Shown: positions 45,736 to 55,559, counted from the stretch's first letter. The stretch is DNA of 64,000 bases from Agrobacterium tumefaciens (GCA_025560025.1 CP048485.1:2170001-2234000), one strand, 5' to 3'. Made by a program: numbers and translations. Notes: generated by a model not told the origin, from the sequence alone.

Positions 45736-47172
45736 CTATTCGCTTCCAACTGCAACATTTTTCGATGAGACGGATTGAATTTCCAGCCGCACACAAAAAC
45801 CGGGATCGAGATCGACAAACAGGACACGCCCGCCATGAAGCTCGGCCGCCTTCTGGACGAGGTTCAAGCCGAGGCCTGCTCCCGGCGAATTCGTGTTGAT
45901 GCGGTGAAACGGCTCGAACACCTGCTCGCGCTCGGAGACGGGAATGCCCGGCCCTTCGTCGCAAACATCAATGAAGCCCGCAGCACCGACCCGGATCATG
46001 ATAGCGCCCTTGCCGCCGCCATGATCGATGGCGTTGCGGACGAGGTTGACGACCGCCATCTCGACAATCGACGTCTGCATCGTCAACACGACATGGCTTT
46101 CGCTCGGTTCGAAATCGAACTCGTAACCGGCATCCATCGCGATCGGGGCAAGATCGGTCGCGATGCGCTCGACAAGTGTGTTCAGATCCTGCTGCACGGC
46201 AGGCAATTCCACCGCGCCGACCGCCTGCATCTCCAGCAGCTGATGGGCGACGCGTGTGAGACGGTCAATATCGGCCCGGAGCTGCCGGCTCAGCGCGTCG
46301 TCGGGCAAAAGGTCGGCCCGGACACGCGCAATTGCAATCGGCGTTCGCAACTCATGCGCGGCATCGGCAAGAAAGCGGTTACGGCGATTATATCCCTCAT
46401 CCAGCTTGGAGAGCGCCACGTTGAAGGCGTCCACCAGCGGAATGATTTCACTGGGCACCTTGGAACGGTCGATACGGGCGGAACGGTTCTCGAAATTGAT
46501 CGACTTCGCCTGTTTGACCGTTTCAATCAGACCACTCAGTGAACGGCCGACTGCTCTCGGAGTCACGAGCAACGTCGCGATGCCGGTCAGGATCAGCATT
46601 GGCACGACGACGATAAGGATGATGAAGCCTACACCTGGCAGCACGGTAAGCCAGCGTATGTCGCCATTGGCATCTTTTTCCAGATCCAGCTGGATGTTGA
46701 TCCAGAGACTGAGGCCGTCATTCGGGAAGCCTTTCTCCGTCCCGGCAATGAATTGCAGCCGCCCGGCCGGCGTATCGCGGTTCTCCATGGTGGCCCGGAC
46801 TGTTTCCCCGGCTTCCACGCGCGCCCTTTCAATGCTCCGGGGGAATGCCGCCGCCAGGGCAGGTGCCGGGACTTCTCCATATTGCAGGACAATTTCATCG
46901 GCATCCCGCACCACGAACCACAGATTTGGATAACGCTGTTTCAGCTCCATCAATCCGGGCGTGGCCGACACCTGCGCCCGGCCCTGCGCATCCTTTGTCA
47001 CACTTTCCGCAATGATGCGGGCAGCCTCTTCATTGGCGCCCTCCAGCCGTGGATCGATGATCCAGATCCAGCCGACGAGGAGAATGACAAAAAGAACGAG
47101 CAGGAACGCCTGCAAGGCGAAAAGGCGCTTCATAAGCGCCCATCGCAGGGACCGGTTGCGTTTTTCCTTCAT
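45736..47172 (-). CDS. Sensor histidine kinase
   Basis: Membrane sensor kinase of 478 residues. TM1 lies at about 20-39, a periplasmic sensor part at about 40-178, TM2 at about 180-203 and HAMP at about 205-260. The phospho-acceptor H273 sits in ADAAHELRTPIA. The ATPase domain has N-box NLVRNAIDHGGG, DEGPGIP and GAGLGLNLV. It overlaps the response-regulator stop by four bases. The signal is unknown; the adjacent outer-membrane protein gene downstream is a possible target. Confidence 0.92.
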   Translation of the reverse strand: MKEKRNRSLRWALMKRLFALQAFLLVLFVILLVGWIWIIDPRLEGANEEAARIIAESVTKDAQGRAQVSATPGLMELKQRYPNLWFVVRDADEIVLQYGEVPAPALAAAFPRSIERARVEAGETVRATMENRDTPAGRLQFIAGTEKGFPNDGLSLWINIQLDLEKDANGDIRWLTVLPGVGFIILIVVVPMLILTGIATLLVTPRAVGRSLSGLIETVKQAKSINFENRSARIDRSKVPSEIIPLVDAFNVALSKLDEGYNRRNRFLADAAHELRTPIAIARVRADLLPDDALSRQLRADIDRLTRVAHQLLEMQAVGAVELPAVQQDLNTLVERIATDLAPIAMDAGYEFDFEPSESHVVLTMQTSIVEMAVVNLVRNAIDHGGGKGAIMIRVGAAGFIDVCDEGPGIPVSEREQVFEPFHRINTNSPGAGLGLNLVQKAAELHGGRVLFVDLDPGFCVRLEIQSVSSKNVAVGSE

Positions 47173-47843
47173 GTCGTCGACCGGATGAGATAGCCGATGT
47201 TGCGCACGGCCCTTATCTCGACCGTGGCTTCGGCCTGTGCAAGCTTCTTCCTGATCCGGGAGATATGGGCGTCGAGAGCATTCGACTCGATCTCGTCGTC
47301 CAGGGTGTAAACCGCCTCGATCAGATTGGATCGTGTCACGATGCGGTTCGGCCGTCGCATCAGGGCTTCAAGCACCAGATACTCCCGACGCCGAAACTCG
47401 ATGATGGAACCGGCAATACTGATTTCGTTGCTTTTCGGATCGATGCTCAGATTCCCAAAACTCACATATTTGTCGGAAAGCGAAGGGCCGCGCCTGTGCA
47501 GCGCGCGAAGGCGAGCCAGCAATTCCTCGATTGCAAAGGGCTTGGCAAGATAATCATCCGCGCCGGCATCGAGCCCATCAACGCGGTGATCGACGCTGCC
47601 AAGCGCCGTCAGCACAAGGATCGGCACGGAATGTTTGCGTCGACGAAGCGACGACACGAGGTTCAGCCCCTCACCATCAGGAAGGCGGCGATCCAGAACG
47701 AGCACATCATAGGCCCCGTCGCGGGCAAGAGCATCGGCATCGCTGATGGTGCTGACGTGATCCGCAAGCACATCGCGCCGGCGCAGGGCCTCGAGCAGCG
47801 CTCGCGCCATTTCGGGTTCATCCTCAAGAAGCAGGATTCGCAA
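47169..47843 (-). CDS. OmpR-family response regulator
   Basis: Two-domain regulator of 224 residues. The receiver domain (about 1-115) has acidic pocket E7/D8, phospho-acceptor D51 (VLVLDRRLPDG) and K101-type PFAIEE. The winged-helix DNA-binding domain (about 125-222) ends in VRNIGYLIR. It is encoded just ahead of its kinase and overlaps it by four bases. Confidence 0.94.
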   Translation of the reverse strand: MRILLLEDEPEMARALLEALRRRDVLADHVSTISDADALARDGAYDVLVLDRRLPDGEGLNLVSSLRRRKHSVPILVLTALGSVDHRVDGLDAGADDYLAKPFAIEELLARLRALHRRGPSLSDKYVSFGNLSIDPKSNEISIAGSIIEFRRREYLVLEALMRRPNRIVTRSNLIEAVYTLDDEIESNALDAHISRIRKKLAQAEATVEIRAVRNIGYLIRSTT

Positions 47844-47999
47844 CGACTTTTCCTCAAAGGTGAGTTCTTGCAGCCCACCACTGGTCGGTGAATATTGCAG
47901 TTACATTGCAGGCGGGAGCCGGACTCTTCTTTAGCACCTTGCCAGACACAAGCCGACCGCCATCGCGCGACTTCTCAGAAAACGTCCGCCGAACACATG

Positions 48000-48638
48000 C
48001 TAGGTATTTGCCCCAGACCTGTATCCATGCCTTGCATAAAATCGGTCAAGCTCGCGCTGTTGCGGCACCTCGCCGGTATAAATCGCAATATAGTCCGGGA
48101 TCCTTTTCATCCGCACGGCCACATCCTCCTCCGATTGCATGGAGATATAGCCGATCTGGACGAGATAGGTGGTCCGGGCGCGCACATCCGCCATGGTTTC
48201 GGAATGGCCAAAACGCATGAACATGCGCGAAAGCGCATCCATCCTCGTCTGGTCGGCTTTGCGCACCTCGGCAAGAATATCATCCGACTGAAGCGCCCAG
48301 CTGCGAACCGCGAATTCGAACTTGCTGTCGAAAAGGCCGGGATCCAGCCAGCAATCGAAAACATTCAGCATCGCTTCCGCCAATGTTTCCGCATAGGCCT
48401 CCGACTGCCTGACGATGCTCCCGGTATTCTTCTCGCGCCAGCGGGAGACAAGTGCTGCCAGCAATTCCTCCCGGTCCCGGAAGAACCAGTAGAAACTGGT
48501 ACGCGACAGGCTCAGCTTTTTCGCCAGCGGCAGGATTTTGACGGAGTCCACACCGGACTCGAGCAGAGCCTGATAGGCAGCCTCCAGCCACCCCTCCTGC
48601 GATCCGCGCCAACCGGTTTCGTTCAATGTCGCTTCCAT
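48000..48638 (-). CDS. TetR-family transcriptional regulator
   Basis: Repressor of 212 residues with an N-terminal three-helix DNA-binding domain (about 12-60: AAYQALLESGVDSVKILPLAKKL, LSRTSFYWFF) and a helical ligand domain. It is divergent from the demethylase-like flavoenzyme gene, with 143 bases and a perfect 14-base palindrome between them, so it probably regulates that gene and itself. Confidence 0.9.
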   Translation of the reverse strand: MEATLNETGWRGSQEGWLEAAYQALLESGVDSVKILPLAKKLSLSRTSFYWFFRDREELLAALVSRWREKNTGSIVRQSEAYAETLAEAMLNVFDCWLDPGLFDSKFEFAVRSWALQSDDILAEVRKADQTRMDALSRMFMRFGHSETMADVRARTTYLVQIGYISMQSEEDVAVRMKRIPDYIAIYTGEVPQQRELDRFYARHGYRSGANT

Positions 48639-48701
48639 GGTGATTTCCTATCAAATCGGCCTGGTTGCGACAAGCCGAATGTCCACCCCTGTCGAAAGCA
48701 T

Positions 48702-48715
48702 AAACACATGTGTTT
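48702..48715. promoter_or_regulatory. Palindromic operator for the TetR regulator
   Basis: AAACACATGTGTTT is a perfect 14-base palindrome in the divergent gap. A TTGACA at 48723-48728, facing the flavoenzyme gene, lies eight bases beyond it, so binding would hinder that promoter. Confidence 0.65.
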
Positions 48716-48781
48716 TATTAATTGACACTTATGTACATTTCCACCTAGCCTTCTCTCATCAGCACCATCCGGAGAACGGCA

Positions 48782-50818
48782 ATGTCGAATGATCCCCTTC
48801 TTCAGCCCTACCGGCTAAAGCATCTCACCCTGCGCAACCGCATCATCGTCACCTCGCATGAACCCGCCTATCCGGAAGACGGCATGCCGAAGGAGCGTTA
48901 CCGCGCCTATACGGTCGAGCGGGCGAAAGGCGGGGTGGCGATGACGATGACGGCCGGTTCCGCCGCCGTCTCGAAGGACAGCCCGCCCGTCTTCAACAAT
49001 CTGCTGGCCTATAAGGATGAAATCGTTCCGTGGATCAGGGAAATGACCGACGCCGTGCATGAAGAAGGCGCGGCAATCATGATCCAGCTGACCCATCTTG
49101 GCCGCCGCACCCGCTGGGACAAGGGCGACTGGCTGCCCATCCTCGCGCCCTCCCATCACCGCGAAGCCGCCCACCGGGCTTTCCCGAAGAAGATCGAGGA
49201 CTGGGATATCGAGCGCATCATCAAGGATTTTGCCGATGCCGCAGAACGCATGAAAGCAGGCGGCATGGACGGCATCGAACTGGAGGCCTATGGCCATCTC
49301 ATCGACCAGTTCGTCTCACCGCTGACAAACGAGCTGGACAGTCCCTATGGCGGTTCGCTGGAAAACCGCATGCGCTTCTGTCTCGACGTCTTCAAGGCGA
49401 TGCGCGAACGCGTCGGCGACGATTTCATCCTCGGCGTGCGCTATACAGCCGACGAATGCCTCGAGGGCGGCACCGGAAAGGCAGAGGGCCTGGAAATCTC
49501 CAGACGGCTGAAGGAGAGCGGCCTGATCGACTATCTGAACGTCATTCGCGGCCATATCGACACCGATCCCGGTCTGACCGACGTCATTCCCATTCAGGGC
49601 ATGGCCAATGCCCCGCATCTGGACTTTGCCGGTGAAATCCGCGCCGCGACCAGCTTCCCCACCTTTCACGCCGCCAAGATCCAGGATGTGGCCACCGCCC
49701 GATATGCGATCGCCTCCGGCAAGGTCGATATGGTCGGCATGACGCGCGCTCACATGACCGACCCGCATATTGTGCGAAAGATCATGGACAAGCGGGAGGA
49801 CGACATTCGCCCCTGCGTTGGCGCCAATTACTGTCTCGACCGCATCTATCAGGGCGGCCTCGCTTTCTGCATTCACAATGCGGCAACCGGCCGCGAGGAA
49901 ACCATGCCGCATGAGATAACCAGGGCAGCCCAACGGCGGAAGATAGTCATCGTCGGCGCCGGCCCGGCTGGCCTCGAGGCCGCGCGTGTCAGTGCCGAGC
50001 GTGGCCATGAGGTCATCGTCTTCGAGGCCGCAAACAATCCCGGTGGCCAGATCCGCCTGACCGCGCAAAGCGAACGCCGCCGCGAAATGATTGGCATCAT
50101 CGACTGGCGCATGAGCCAGTGCGAAAGGCTCGGCGTCACCTTCCATTTCAACACATGGGCGGAAGCGGACACGGTTCTTTCGGAAAATCCCGACGTGGTG
50201 ATCATCGCCACCGGCGGGCTGCCGCATACAGACGTACTTTCAAAAGGCAACGATCTCATCGTCTCGGCATGGGATATCATTTCCGGCGACGTGAAGCCGG
50301 GCACCAATGTGCTGGTTTTCGACGATGCCGGCGACCATGCGGGCCTGCAGGCCGCCGAATGTCTCGCGAAGACAGGCGCGAAAGTGGAGATCATGACGCC
50401 GGACCGCGCCTTTGCCCCTGAGGTCATGGCGATGAACCTTGTTCCCTACATGCGCTCGCTGCAAAAACGCGACGTCACCTTCACCGTCACCTACCGTCTG
50501 GAGGCCGCGGAAAGAAGCGGCAACCAGCTCATCGCCCACATCGGCAGCGATTATGGCGGCGTGACGAAATCGAGAACCGTGGACCAGATCGTCGTCAATC
50601 ACGGCACGATCCCGCTGGATGATCTCTATTTCGAACTCAAGCCGGGCTCGAAGAACCTCGGCGAAATATCCTATGACGCCTTGCTTGCGGGCGCTGCCCA
50701 GACCGTCGAGCGCAATCCTGCCGGAACCTATCGGCTGTTCCGCATCGGCGACGCGGTTGCGGCGCGCAACACCCATGCGGCGATCTACGATGCGCTACGT
50801 CTCGCAAAGGACCTTTGA
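48782..50818 (+). CDS. NADH:flavin oxidoreductase, N-methylproline demethylase-like (StcD type)
   Basis: Multidomain flavoprotein of 678 residues: an old-yellow-enzyme FMN barrel (about 1-340), an Fe-S segment and an FAD/NAD(P)H part (about 385-670, with IVIVGAGPAGLEAARV). The layout is that of trimethylamine dehydrogenase and 2,4-dienoyl-CoA reductase. The sequence best resembles proteins called N-methylproline (stachydrine) demethylase in rhizobia. In the Fe-S loop Cys occur at 345, 351 and 363, but position 348 is Ala, so the cluster has three of four usual ligands. It is a single gene under the divergent TetR regulator. No other stachydrine genes are in the window, so the substrate is tentative. 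Confidence 0.82.
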   Translation: MSNDPLLQPYRLKHLTLRNRIIVTSHEPAYPEDGMPKERYRAYTVERAKGGVAMTMTAGSAAVSKDSPPVFNNLLAYKDEIVPWIREMTDAVHEEGAAIMIQLTHLGRRTRWDKGDWLPILAPSHHREAAHRAFPKKIEDWDIERIIKDFADAAERMKAGGMDGIELEAYGHLIDQFVSPLTNELDSPYGGSLENRMRFCLDVFKAMRERVGDDFILGVRYTADECLEGGTGKAEGLEISRRLKESGLIDYLNVIRGHIDTDPGLTDVIPIQGMANAPHLDFAGEIRAATSFPTFHAAKIQDVATARYAIASGKVDMVGMTRAHMTDPHIVRKIMDKREDDIRPCVGANYCLDRIYQGGLAFCIHNAATGREETMPHEITRAAQRRKIVIVGAGPAGLEAARVSAERGHEVIVFEAANNPGGQIRLTAQSERRREMIGIIDWRMSQCERLGVTFHFNTWAEADTVLSENPDVVIIATGGLPHTDVLSKGNDLIVSAWDIISGDVKPGTNVLVFDDAGDHAGLQAAECLAKTGAKVEIMTPDRAFAPEVMAMNLVPYMRSLQKRDVTFTVTYRLEAAERSGNQLIAHIGSDYGGVTKSRTVDQIVVNHGTIPLDDLYFELKPGSKNLGEISYDALLAGAAQTVERNPAGTYRLFRIGDAVAARNTHAAIYDALRLAKDL

Positions 50819-50852
50819 GACAAACGGGAGCCGCAGCATTGCGACCCTCGTT

Positions 50853-52214
50853 TCAAACCTCCAGAGACACCGCAAACCGTTGATCGAATCTCAAGAACTG
50901 CAATCGCCCTCCCAGACGGTCGATGGCCATCTTGACGATCGCAAGCCCGAGGCCGCTTCCACCCGGTTCCGATCGCGGCGAACGGTAGAAACGCTGCAGC
51001 ACACGCTCCTGCTCCTCCACGGCGATCCCCGCCCCTTCATCGATGACAACGACGTTGACCTTGCCGCCGATCAATTCGGCGCGGCATTCGACTGTCGAGC
51101 CCTTCGGCGAGTGCTGCACGGCATTCTCCATGACATTCCTGATGGCAAGCCGAAGGAGCGAGCGGTCCGCCTCGACGAGGATCGTATCCGCCTCTTCCGG
51201 GAGCTGGCAGGCAATATCCACCTCCCGCAGTCGTCTCAGCGGCTCAAGTTCCTGAATGACATCCAGAATGAGCCGGGGAACATCCACCCCGGTTTTCGCC
51301 GTCCGCGTTTCGGTGGCATCGACGGCGGCCAGATCGATAAGCTGCTTGGCCATCCGGCTTGTCCGGTCGACGCTCTGCTCGATACGCCTGAGCGCCTGTT
51401 GCTGAACCTCCGGATCGGTCGAGCGCATCGCCACCTGCGCCTGCGTTTTCAGGCCGGCAAGCGGTGTCTTCAATTCATGGGCGGCATAGGTCGTGAATTC
51501 ACGCTCCCTTTCCCGCGTCGCCTGAACGCGCGCAAGAAGGCTGTTCAAGGCGTGGATCATCGGCCGAAGCTCCGATGGCGTTCCCCTGTCGGCGAAGGCA
51601 TGAAGCTCGGTTGCATCGCGTGCTTTCAGACCGTTCGCGAGCTTCTGCAGGGGAGCAAGGCCCCGCGAAACACAGAACCAGATGAGGCCGGCCATCAACG
51701 GCATGATGAAAAGCGCCGGATAAAGAAGTCCCTTGATCACATCATCGACAAGACGGTCGCGGACCTGAATGCTGTCTCCCACCAGAACCCTGACGCCGAG
51801 ATCGGGCTTGACCACGGCATAAACGCGCCATTCGACACCATTGATGACCGTATTCTGAAAACCCGAGACATGTTCAGACAGGGAAGCGGTGGGCGCACTG
51901 TCCGATTTGCTCAGGAGACGACCGTTGACCGACCAGATCTGGCAGGCAAGCTGGCGTTCATAAGAAGGTATCGACGCGACCGCATCGTCATCCGCATGAC
52001 CATCCGTGGCGGGCATGTGGCTGACAACGCCAATATCGACCGGACGGTGGCCGACGAGAGAAGCGACCATGCTTGCCGATTCCATCAGACGCGCATCCAG
52101 AACATGCTCCAGCCGCGCCTTTGTGCTGGTGTAGATCCACACGCAGCCGGACAGCCAGACGACGCCCGTCATCAACAGCAGCACGGTGAACAATCTTGCC
52201 CGAATGGACATCAC
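50853..52214 (-). CDS. Sensor histidine kinase, QseC/PmrB-like
   Basis: Membrane kinase of 453 residues. TM1 is at about 8-28, a periplasmic domain at about 30-162 with one Cys (C91), TM2 at about 163-183, a HAMP-like linker, and phospho-acceptor H246 in YAAHELKTPLAG. The ATPase motifs are NVMENAVQHSP, DEGAGI and GSGLGLAIVK. It overlaps its response-regulator gene by four bases. Divergent from dsbD, it probably senses an envelope signal such as redox state, metal or cationic peptide. Confidence 0.92.
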   Translation of the reverse strand: MMSIRARLFTVLLLMTGVVWLSGCVWIYTSTKARLEHVLDARLMESASMVASLVGHRPVDIGVVSHMPATDGHADDDAVASIPSYERQLACQIWSVNGRLLSKSDSAPTASLSEHVSGFQNTVINGVEWRVYAVVKPDLGVRVLVGDSIQVRDRLVDDVIKGLLYPALFIMPLMAGLIWFCVSRGLAPLQKLANGLKARDATELHAFADRGTPSELRPMIHALNSLLARVQATREREREFTTYAAHELKTPLAGLKTQAQVAMRSTDPEVQQQALRRIEQSVDRTSRMAKQLIDLAAVDATETRTAKTGVDVPRLILDVIQELEPLRRLREVDIACQLPEEADTILVEADRSLLRLAIRNVMENAVQHSPKGSTVECRAELIGGKVNVVVIDEGAGIAVEEQERVLQRFYRSPRSEPGGSGLGLAIVKMAIDRLGGRLQFLRFDQRFAVSLEV

Positions 52215-52873
52215 GCAGCCCTCCCGACACGGTAGCCCACACCCCGCACCGTTTCGATGAAACCGGCACCCAGCTTCGAGCGAAGCTTGTGGATGTGAAC
52301 CTCGATGGTGTTGCTTTCCACATCCTCCTGCCAGCCATAAAGCTTTTCCTCCAGAACCGGCTTGGAGAAGATCATGCCGGGATTTTGCATGAGGGCATGG
52401 ATGATCGCGAATTCACGGCGCGACAGGGGAATGATGCTGTCGGCCCTCTTCGCCACCATCTTCGCCGGATCGAGCGTCACGCCCAATGCGGACAGCGTCC
52501 CCTCCGAACGGCCTTCGCCGCGGCGGATGATGGCCCGCAGGCGGGCGGCAACTTCGTCCAGATCGAAGGGCTTGCCCAGATAATCGTCGGCACCGGCATC
52601 GAGGCCGCAAATCTTGTCCGTGGTCGCGTCCTTCGCCGTCAGCAGCAGGATCGGCACCCGATTGCGCTCATTGCGGGTGTGACGCAGAAGATCGAGGCCG
52701 GAACCGTCGGGGAGCATCAGGTCGAGAACGACGGCGTCGAAACGGCAACTGTCGATGGCCGTTTTTGCATCTTCAAGGGTCGTGACGGCGTCGACGGTGA
52801 AGCCGGCAAGCTGCAGCCCGACACGAAGACCATCCAGCAGGACATCATCGTCCTCGACCACTAACAGACGCAT
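52211..52873 (-). CDS. OmpR-family response regulator, QseB/PmrA-like
   Basis: Regulator of 220 residues with phospho-acceptor D51 (AVVLDLMLPDGSG), receiver Lys in YLGKPFDLDE and a C-terminal winged helix ending in VRGVGYRVG. The QseB/PmrA-type sequence agrees with the CTTAAG-N5-CTTAAG site just upstream of its own gene (52934-52950), so self-regulation is likely. The gene is divergent from dsbD. Confidence 0.93.
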   Translation of the reverse strand: MRLLVVEDDDVLLDGLRVGLQLAGFTVDAVTTLEDAKTAIDSCRFDAVVLDLMLPDGSGLDLLRHTRNERNRVPILLLTAKDATTDKICGLDAGADDYLGKPFDLDEVAARLRAIIRRGEGRSEGTLSALGVTLDPAKMVAKRADSIIPLSRREFAIIHALMQNPGMIFSKPVLEEKLYGWQEDVESNTIEVHIHKLRSKLGAGFIETVRGVGYRVGRAA

Positions 52874-52933
52874 AAACTACTCCATCATTCCGGTGCACGG
52901 ATGTTTTGACGTGCGGGAACCTGAAAAACGAAC

Positions 52934-52950
52934 CTTAAGGCTGGCTTAAG
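52934..52950. promoter_or_regulatory. PmrA-box-like site, copy 1
   Basis: CTTAAG-GCTGG-CTTAAG, which fits the PmrA/QseB pattern YTTAAK-N5-YTTAAK. It lies in the 155-base gap between the divergent response-regulator and dsbD genes, 61 bases before the regulator start and 79 before dsbD. The half-site is self-complementary, so it could serve both directions. Confidence 0.7.
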
Positions 52951-53028
52951 CTTGCCACCGGAAGCCTGCGCCACTCATGGACTATCCCATAGGCCTCTCC
53001 TAAAAGGCCTATCCCATAAGGAAAAAGA

Positions 53029-54879
53029 ATGCGTCTCAATTTTTCGTTCGTGCTCCTCGTCTTCTTCACCGTCTGCGGACCCGCCTTCGCGCTCAATCCC
53101 CCGATGGACATGGCAGACGCGTTCAAGCTCTCGATCGACCGCACGGGAACAGCCGCCACCTTCCGCTGGCAAATAGCAGAGGGATATTATCTCTATCGAG
53201 ACGCCCTCAACGCCACTGACAGTGACGGAAAACAGCTCGATCTTCAGACATCGCCCGGCGAGATGAAGGACGATCCCGGCTTCGGTAATACGGAGGTCTA
53301 TTTCGGGCAGGCGGCCGCCACGCTCGCCGATGCGCCCCAGACGATGAAAATGACATTTCAGGGATGCCAGGATGGCGGCATCTGCTATCCGGTGCGAACC
53401 GTCACCATCACCGGATCGCAGATCGAGGTGGATGCGCCGTTCGGGATGAACCCGTCACCGCCGCCGGCATTCCAGTCCTTCATCCCCATGTCCCCCGCCG
53501 CACAGTCGGAAAAAATAGACCGGCCTGCGCCCGCCGCCGAGCCGGGAATGGTGGAGGGGATGCTGGATCAGGGCGGCACAGCGCTTCTGCTCGTCTCCTT
53601 CATGGGCCTTGGCGTGCTGCTCGCCTTCACGCCCTGCGTCTTTCCCATGTACCCGATCCTTGCGGCCACGCTGGGTCGTCAGGGAGCCTCCCTGTCACCT
53701 GGACGCAGCTTCATGCTGTCCTCAACCTATGTCGTTGCCCTTGCCGGCGCCTTCAGCCTGTTCGGCATCCTTGCCGCATGGTTCGGCCAGAGCTTCCAGA
53801 TTGCCCTTCAATCGCCGGTGGCCATCCTCATCACCGCCGCTGTCTTCATCCTCCTTGCCATCGCCAGTTTTGGCGTGGTCGAGGTACAGCTTCCATCGGG
53901 GCTACGGGATCGGCTGGCGCGGTCGCAACGCTCGCTCGGCGGATCCTTCGGCTCGACCGCCATTCTCGGTTTCAGTTCGGCGCTACTGATCGGCCCCTGC
54001 GTGACGGCGCCGCTTGCAGGCGCGTTGCTCTATATCGCCAAGACCGGAAACATGCTGCTCGGCGCGGCGGCGCTCTTTGCCCTGGGCATCGGCAAAGGCA
54101 TTCCGCTCATCCTCATCGGCACCTCCGGCGCAGCACTCCTGCCTCGTGCGGGCGCCTGGATGGCGCAGGTCCGCTGGCTGTTCGGCTTCATCTTTCTCGG
54201 CACGGCCATCTGGTATCTGGACCGGCTCATTCCCGCACCCGCAACACTTGCGCTTTCCGCAGCACTGCTCGTGACCCTTGGTGTCTTCTTCGGCGCTTTC
54301 GATAGGCTGTCACCACAGGCGGGTGTCGGTCGCCGGCTCATGAAATCCGCAAGTCTTCTTTCCGTGCTCTATGGTGCGTTCCTCGCTCTCGGCGCGGCAA
54401 GCGGCGGCACGAACATGCTTCAGCCGCTCCAGGGCTCCCCAAATTCTGTCATTGCCTCCTCCCCGACCGGCCTGACAAAGGCAAGCTTCAGCACCGTCGC
54501 TTCGGACAATGAACTGAGAGCAGCGGTAAGTGAGGCGGGAAAACCAAGCCTCGTCTATTTCACCGCGGACTGGTGCGTTTCCTGCCGGGTCATAGAGCGC
54601 TCAGTCCTTGCCGATCCGCAGGTCGCTCAAAGCCTTGCGGATACGAACCTCGTCTCCGTCGATCTTTCAGACCTCACGCCCGAAAAACAGCAACTGATGA
54701 AAGACAACAACGTTATCGGCCCGCCGACCATGCTGTTCTTCGACAGAAGCGGGACGGAACTCTCCTCTGCCCGCATGGTGGGCGAGATTTCGGTGCGATC
54801 CGTCATCGATGCGGCCACGCAGATGCAGCAAGCCTCCGTGAAACCGGCAATTACCAACATCTCAGGAATTCGCCAATGA
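53029..54879 (+). CDS. dsbD: Thiol:disulfide interchange protein DsbD
   Basis: Inner-membrane electron carrier of 616 residues that moves reducing power from cytoplasmic thioredoxin to periplasmic proteins. The Sec signal is cleaved after AFA (about residue 21). All six catalytic Cys are present: C113/C119 in the periplasmic alpha domain (FQGCQDGGICYP), C203 (FTPCVFPMYP) and C324 (IGPCVTAP) in the eight-helix membrane domain, and C516/C519 in the C-terminal thioredoxin domain (ADWCVSCR). Its stop overlaps the start of the DsbA-like gene by four bases. Confidence 0.95.
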   Translation: MRLNFSFVLLVFFTVCGPAFALNPPMDMADAFKLSIDRTGTAATFRWQIAEGYYLYRDALNATDSDGKQLDLQTSPGEMKDDPGFGNTEVYFGQAAATLADAPQTMKMTFQGCQDGGICYPVRTVTITGSQIEVDAPFGMNPSPPPAFQSFIPMSPAAQSEKIDRPAPAAEPGMVEGMLDQGGTALLLVSFMGLGVLLAFTPCVFPMYPILAATLGRQGASLSPGRSFMLSSTYVVALAGAFSLFGILAAWFGQSFQIALQSPVAILITAAVFILLAIASFGVVEVQLPSGLRDRLARSQRSLGGSFGSTAILGFSSALLIGPCVTAPLAGALLYIAKTGNMLLGAAALFALGIGKGIPLILIGTSGAALLPRAGAWMAQVRWLFGFIFLGTAIWYLDRLIPAPATLALSAALLVTLGVFFGAFDRLSPQAGVGRRLMKSASLLSVLYGAFLALGAASGGTNMLQPLQGSPNSVIASSPTGLTKASFSTVASDNELRAAVSEAGKPSLVYFTADWCVSCRVIERSVLADPQVAQSLADTNLVSVDLSDLTPEKQQLMKDNNVIGPPTMLFFDRSGTELSSARMVGEISVRSVIDAATQMQQASVKPAITNISGIRQ

Positions 54880-55481
54880 CCCTCACACGCCGAAACCTCG
54901 TCGCAATGGCCGGCCTTGCGGCCATCGCGCCGTCATTCGCTGCCGCCAAAAGCGACCCGACCAGCCGGGAAATGGTGCTGCACGATCCGCAGGCGCCGGT
55001 GCTCGGCAATCCGAAGGGTGACGTGACGGTCGTGGAATATTTCGATTACCAGTGCCCCTACTGCAAAACCTCCTACGAGATGGTCCGCGACGTGGTGGAG
55101 AAAGACGGCAAGGTCAAGCTCGTACTGAAAGACTGGCCTGTCTTCGGCGGTGCATCGGTCATGGCGGCGCAGGCGGTGCTTGCTAGCGCCAAGCTCGGCA
55201 AATACGAAAAAACACTTGATGCGATGTTTCATACGCCGAACAATTTGCAGCAGGACGATGTCGAAAAAGCCCTCGCAAAGGCAGGACTCACCTTCGAGGA
55301 CGTCGGCAAGGCCGTCGTCCAGCATCAGGCATGGATTTCCGGCCTGCTGGATCGGAACTGGATCCAGGCCGCCGCCTTTAAATTCGTCGGCACACCCTCA
55401 TTTGTCGTGGGATCAACAAGCTTTGCCGGCGTCCTCGACCGCAAGGGCCTGACGGAGGCAATCGCAAAGGCGCGAGGCTAG
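54876..55481 (+). CDS. DsbA-family thiol oxidoreductase (copy 1)
   Basis: Periplasmic thioredoxin-fold protein of 201 residues with a twin-arginine-like signal (LTRRNLVAMAG; cleavage near AAA, residue 24). The active site is C60-P-Y-C63 and the cis-Pro loop is VGTPSFVVG. It resembles the DsbG/Com1-like DsbA branch (DPQAPVLGNPKGDVTVVEYFDYQ). It is co-translated with dsbD, which suggests that DsbD keeps it reduced, so it would act as an isomerase or reductase. A longer open frame upstream lies within dsbD and is not real. Confidence 0.92.
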   Translation: MTLTRRNLVAMAGLAAIAPSFAAAKSDPTSREMVLHDPQAPVLGNPKGDVTVVEYFDYQCPYCKTSYEMVRDVVEKDGKVKLVLKDWPVFGGASVMAAQAVLASAKLGKYEKTLDAMFHTPNNLQQDDVEKALAKAGLTFEDVGKAVVQHQAWISGLLDRNWIQAAAFKFVGTPSFVVGSTSFAGVLDRKGLTEAIAKARG

Positions 55482-55559
55482 CGAGAAACGCAGATGCCAG
55501 ATTGGCAGAATGGTGGCTTCCTGTCCGACCGGACCTGAAACCATCATTCTCCGGCAAAA

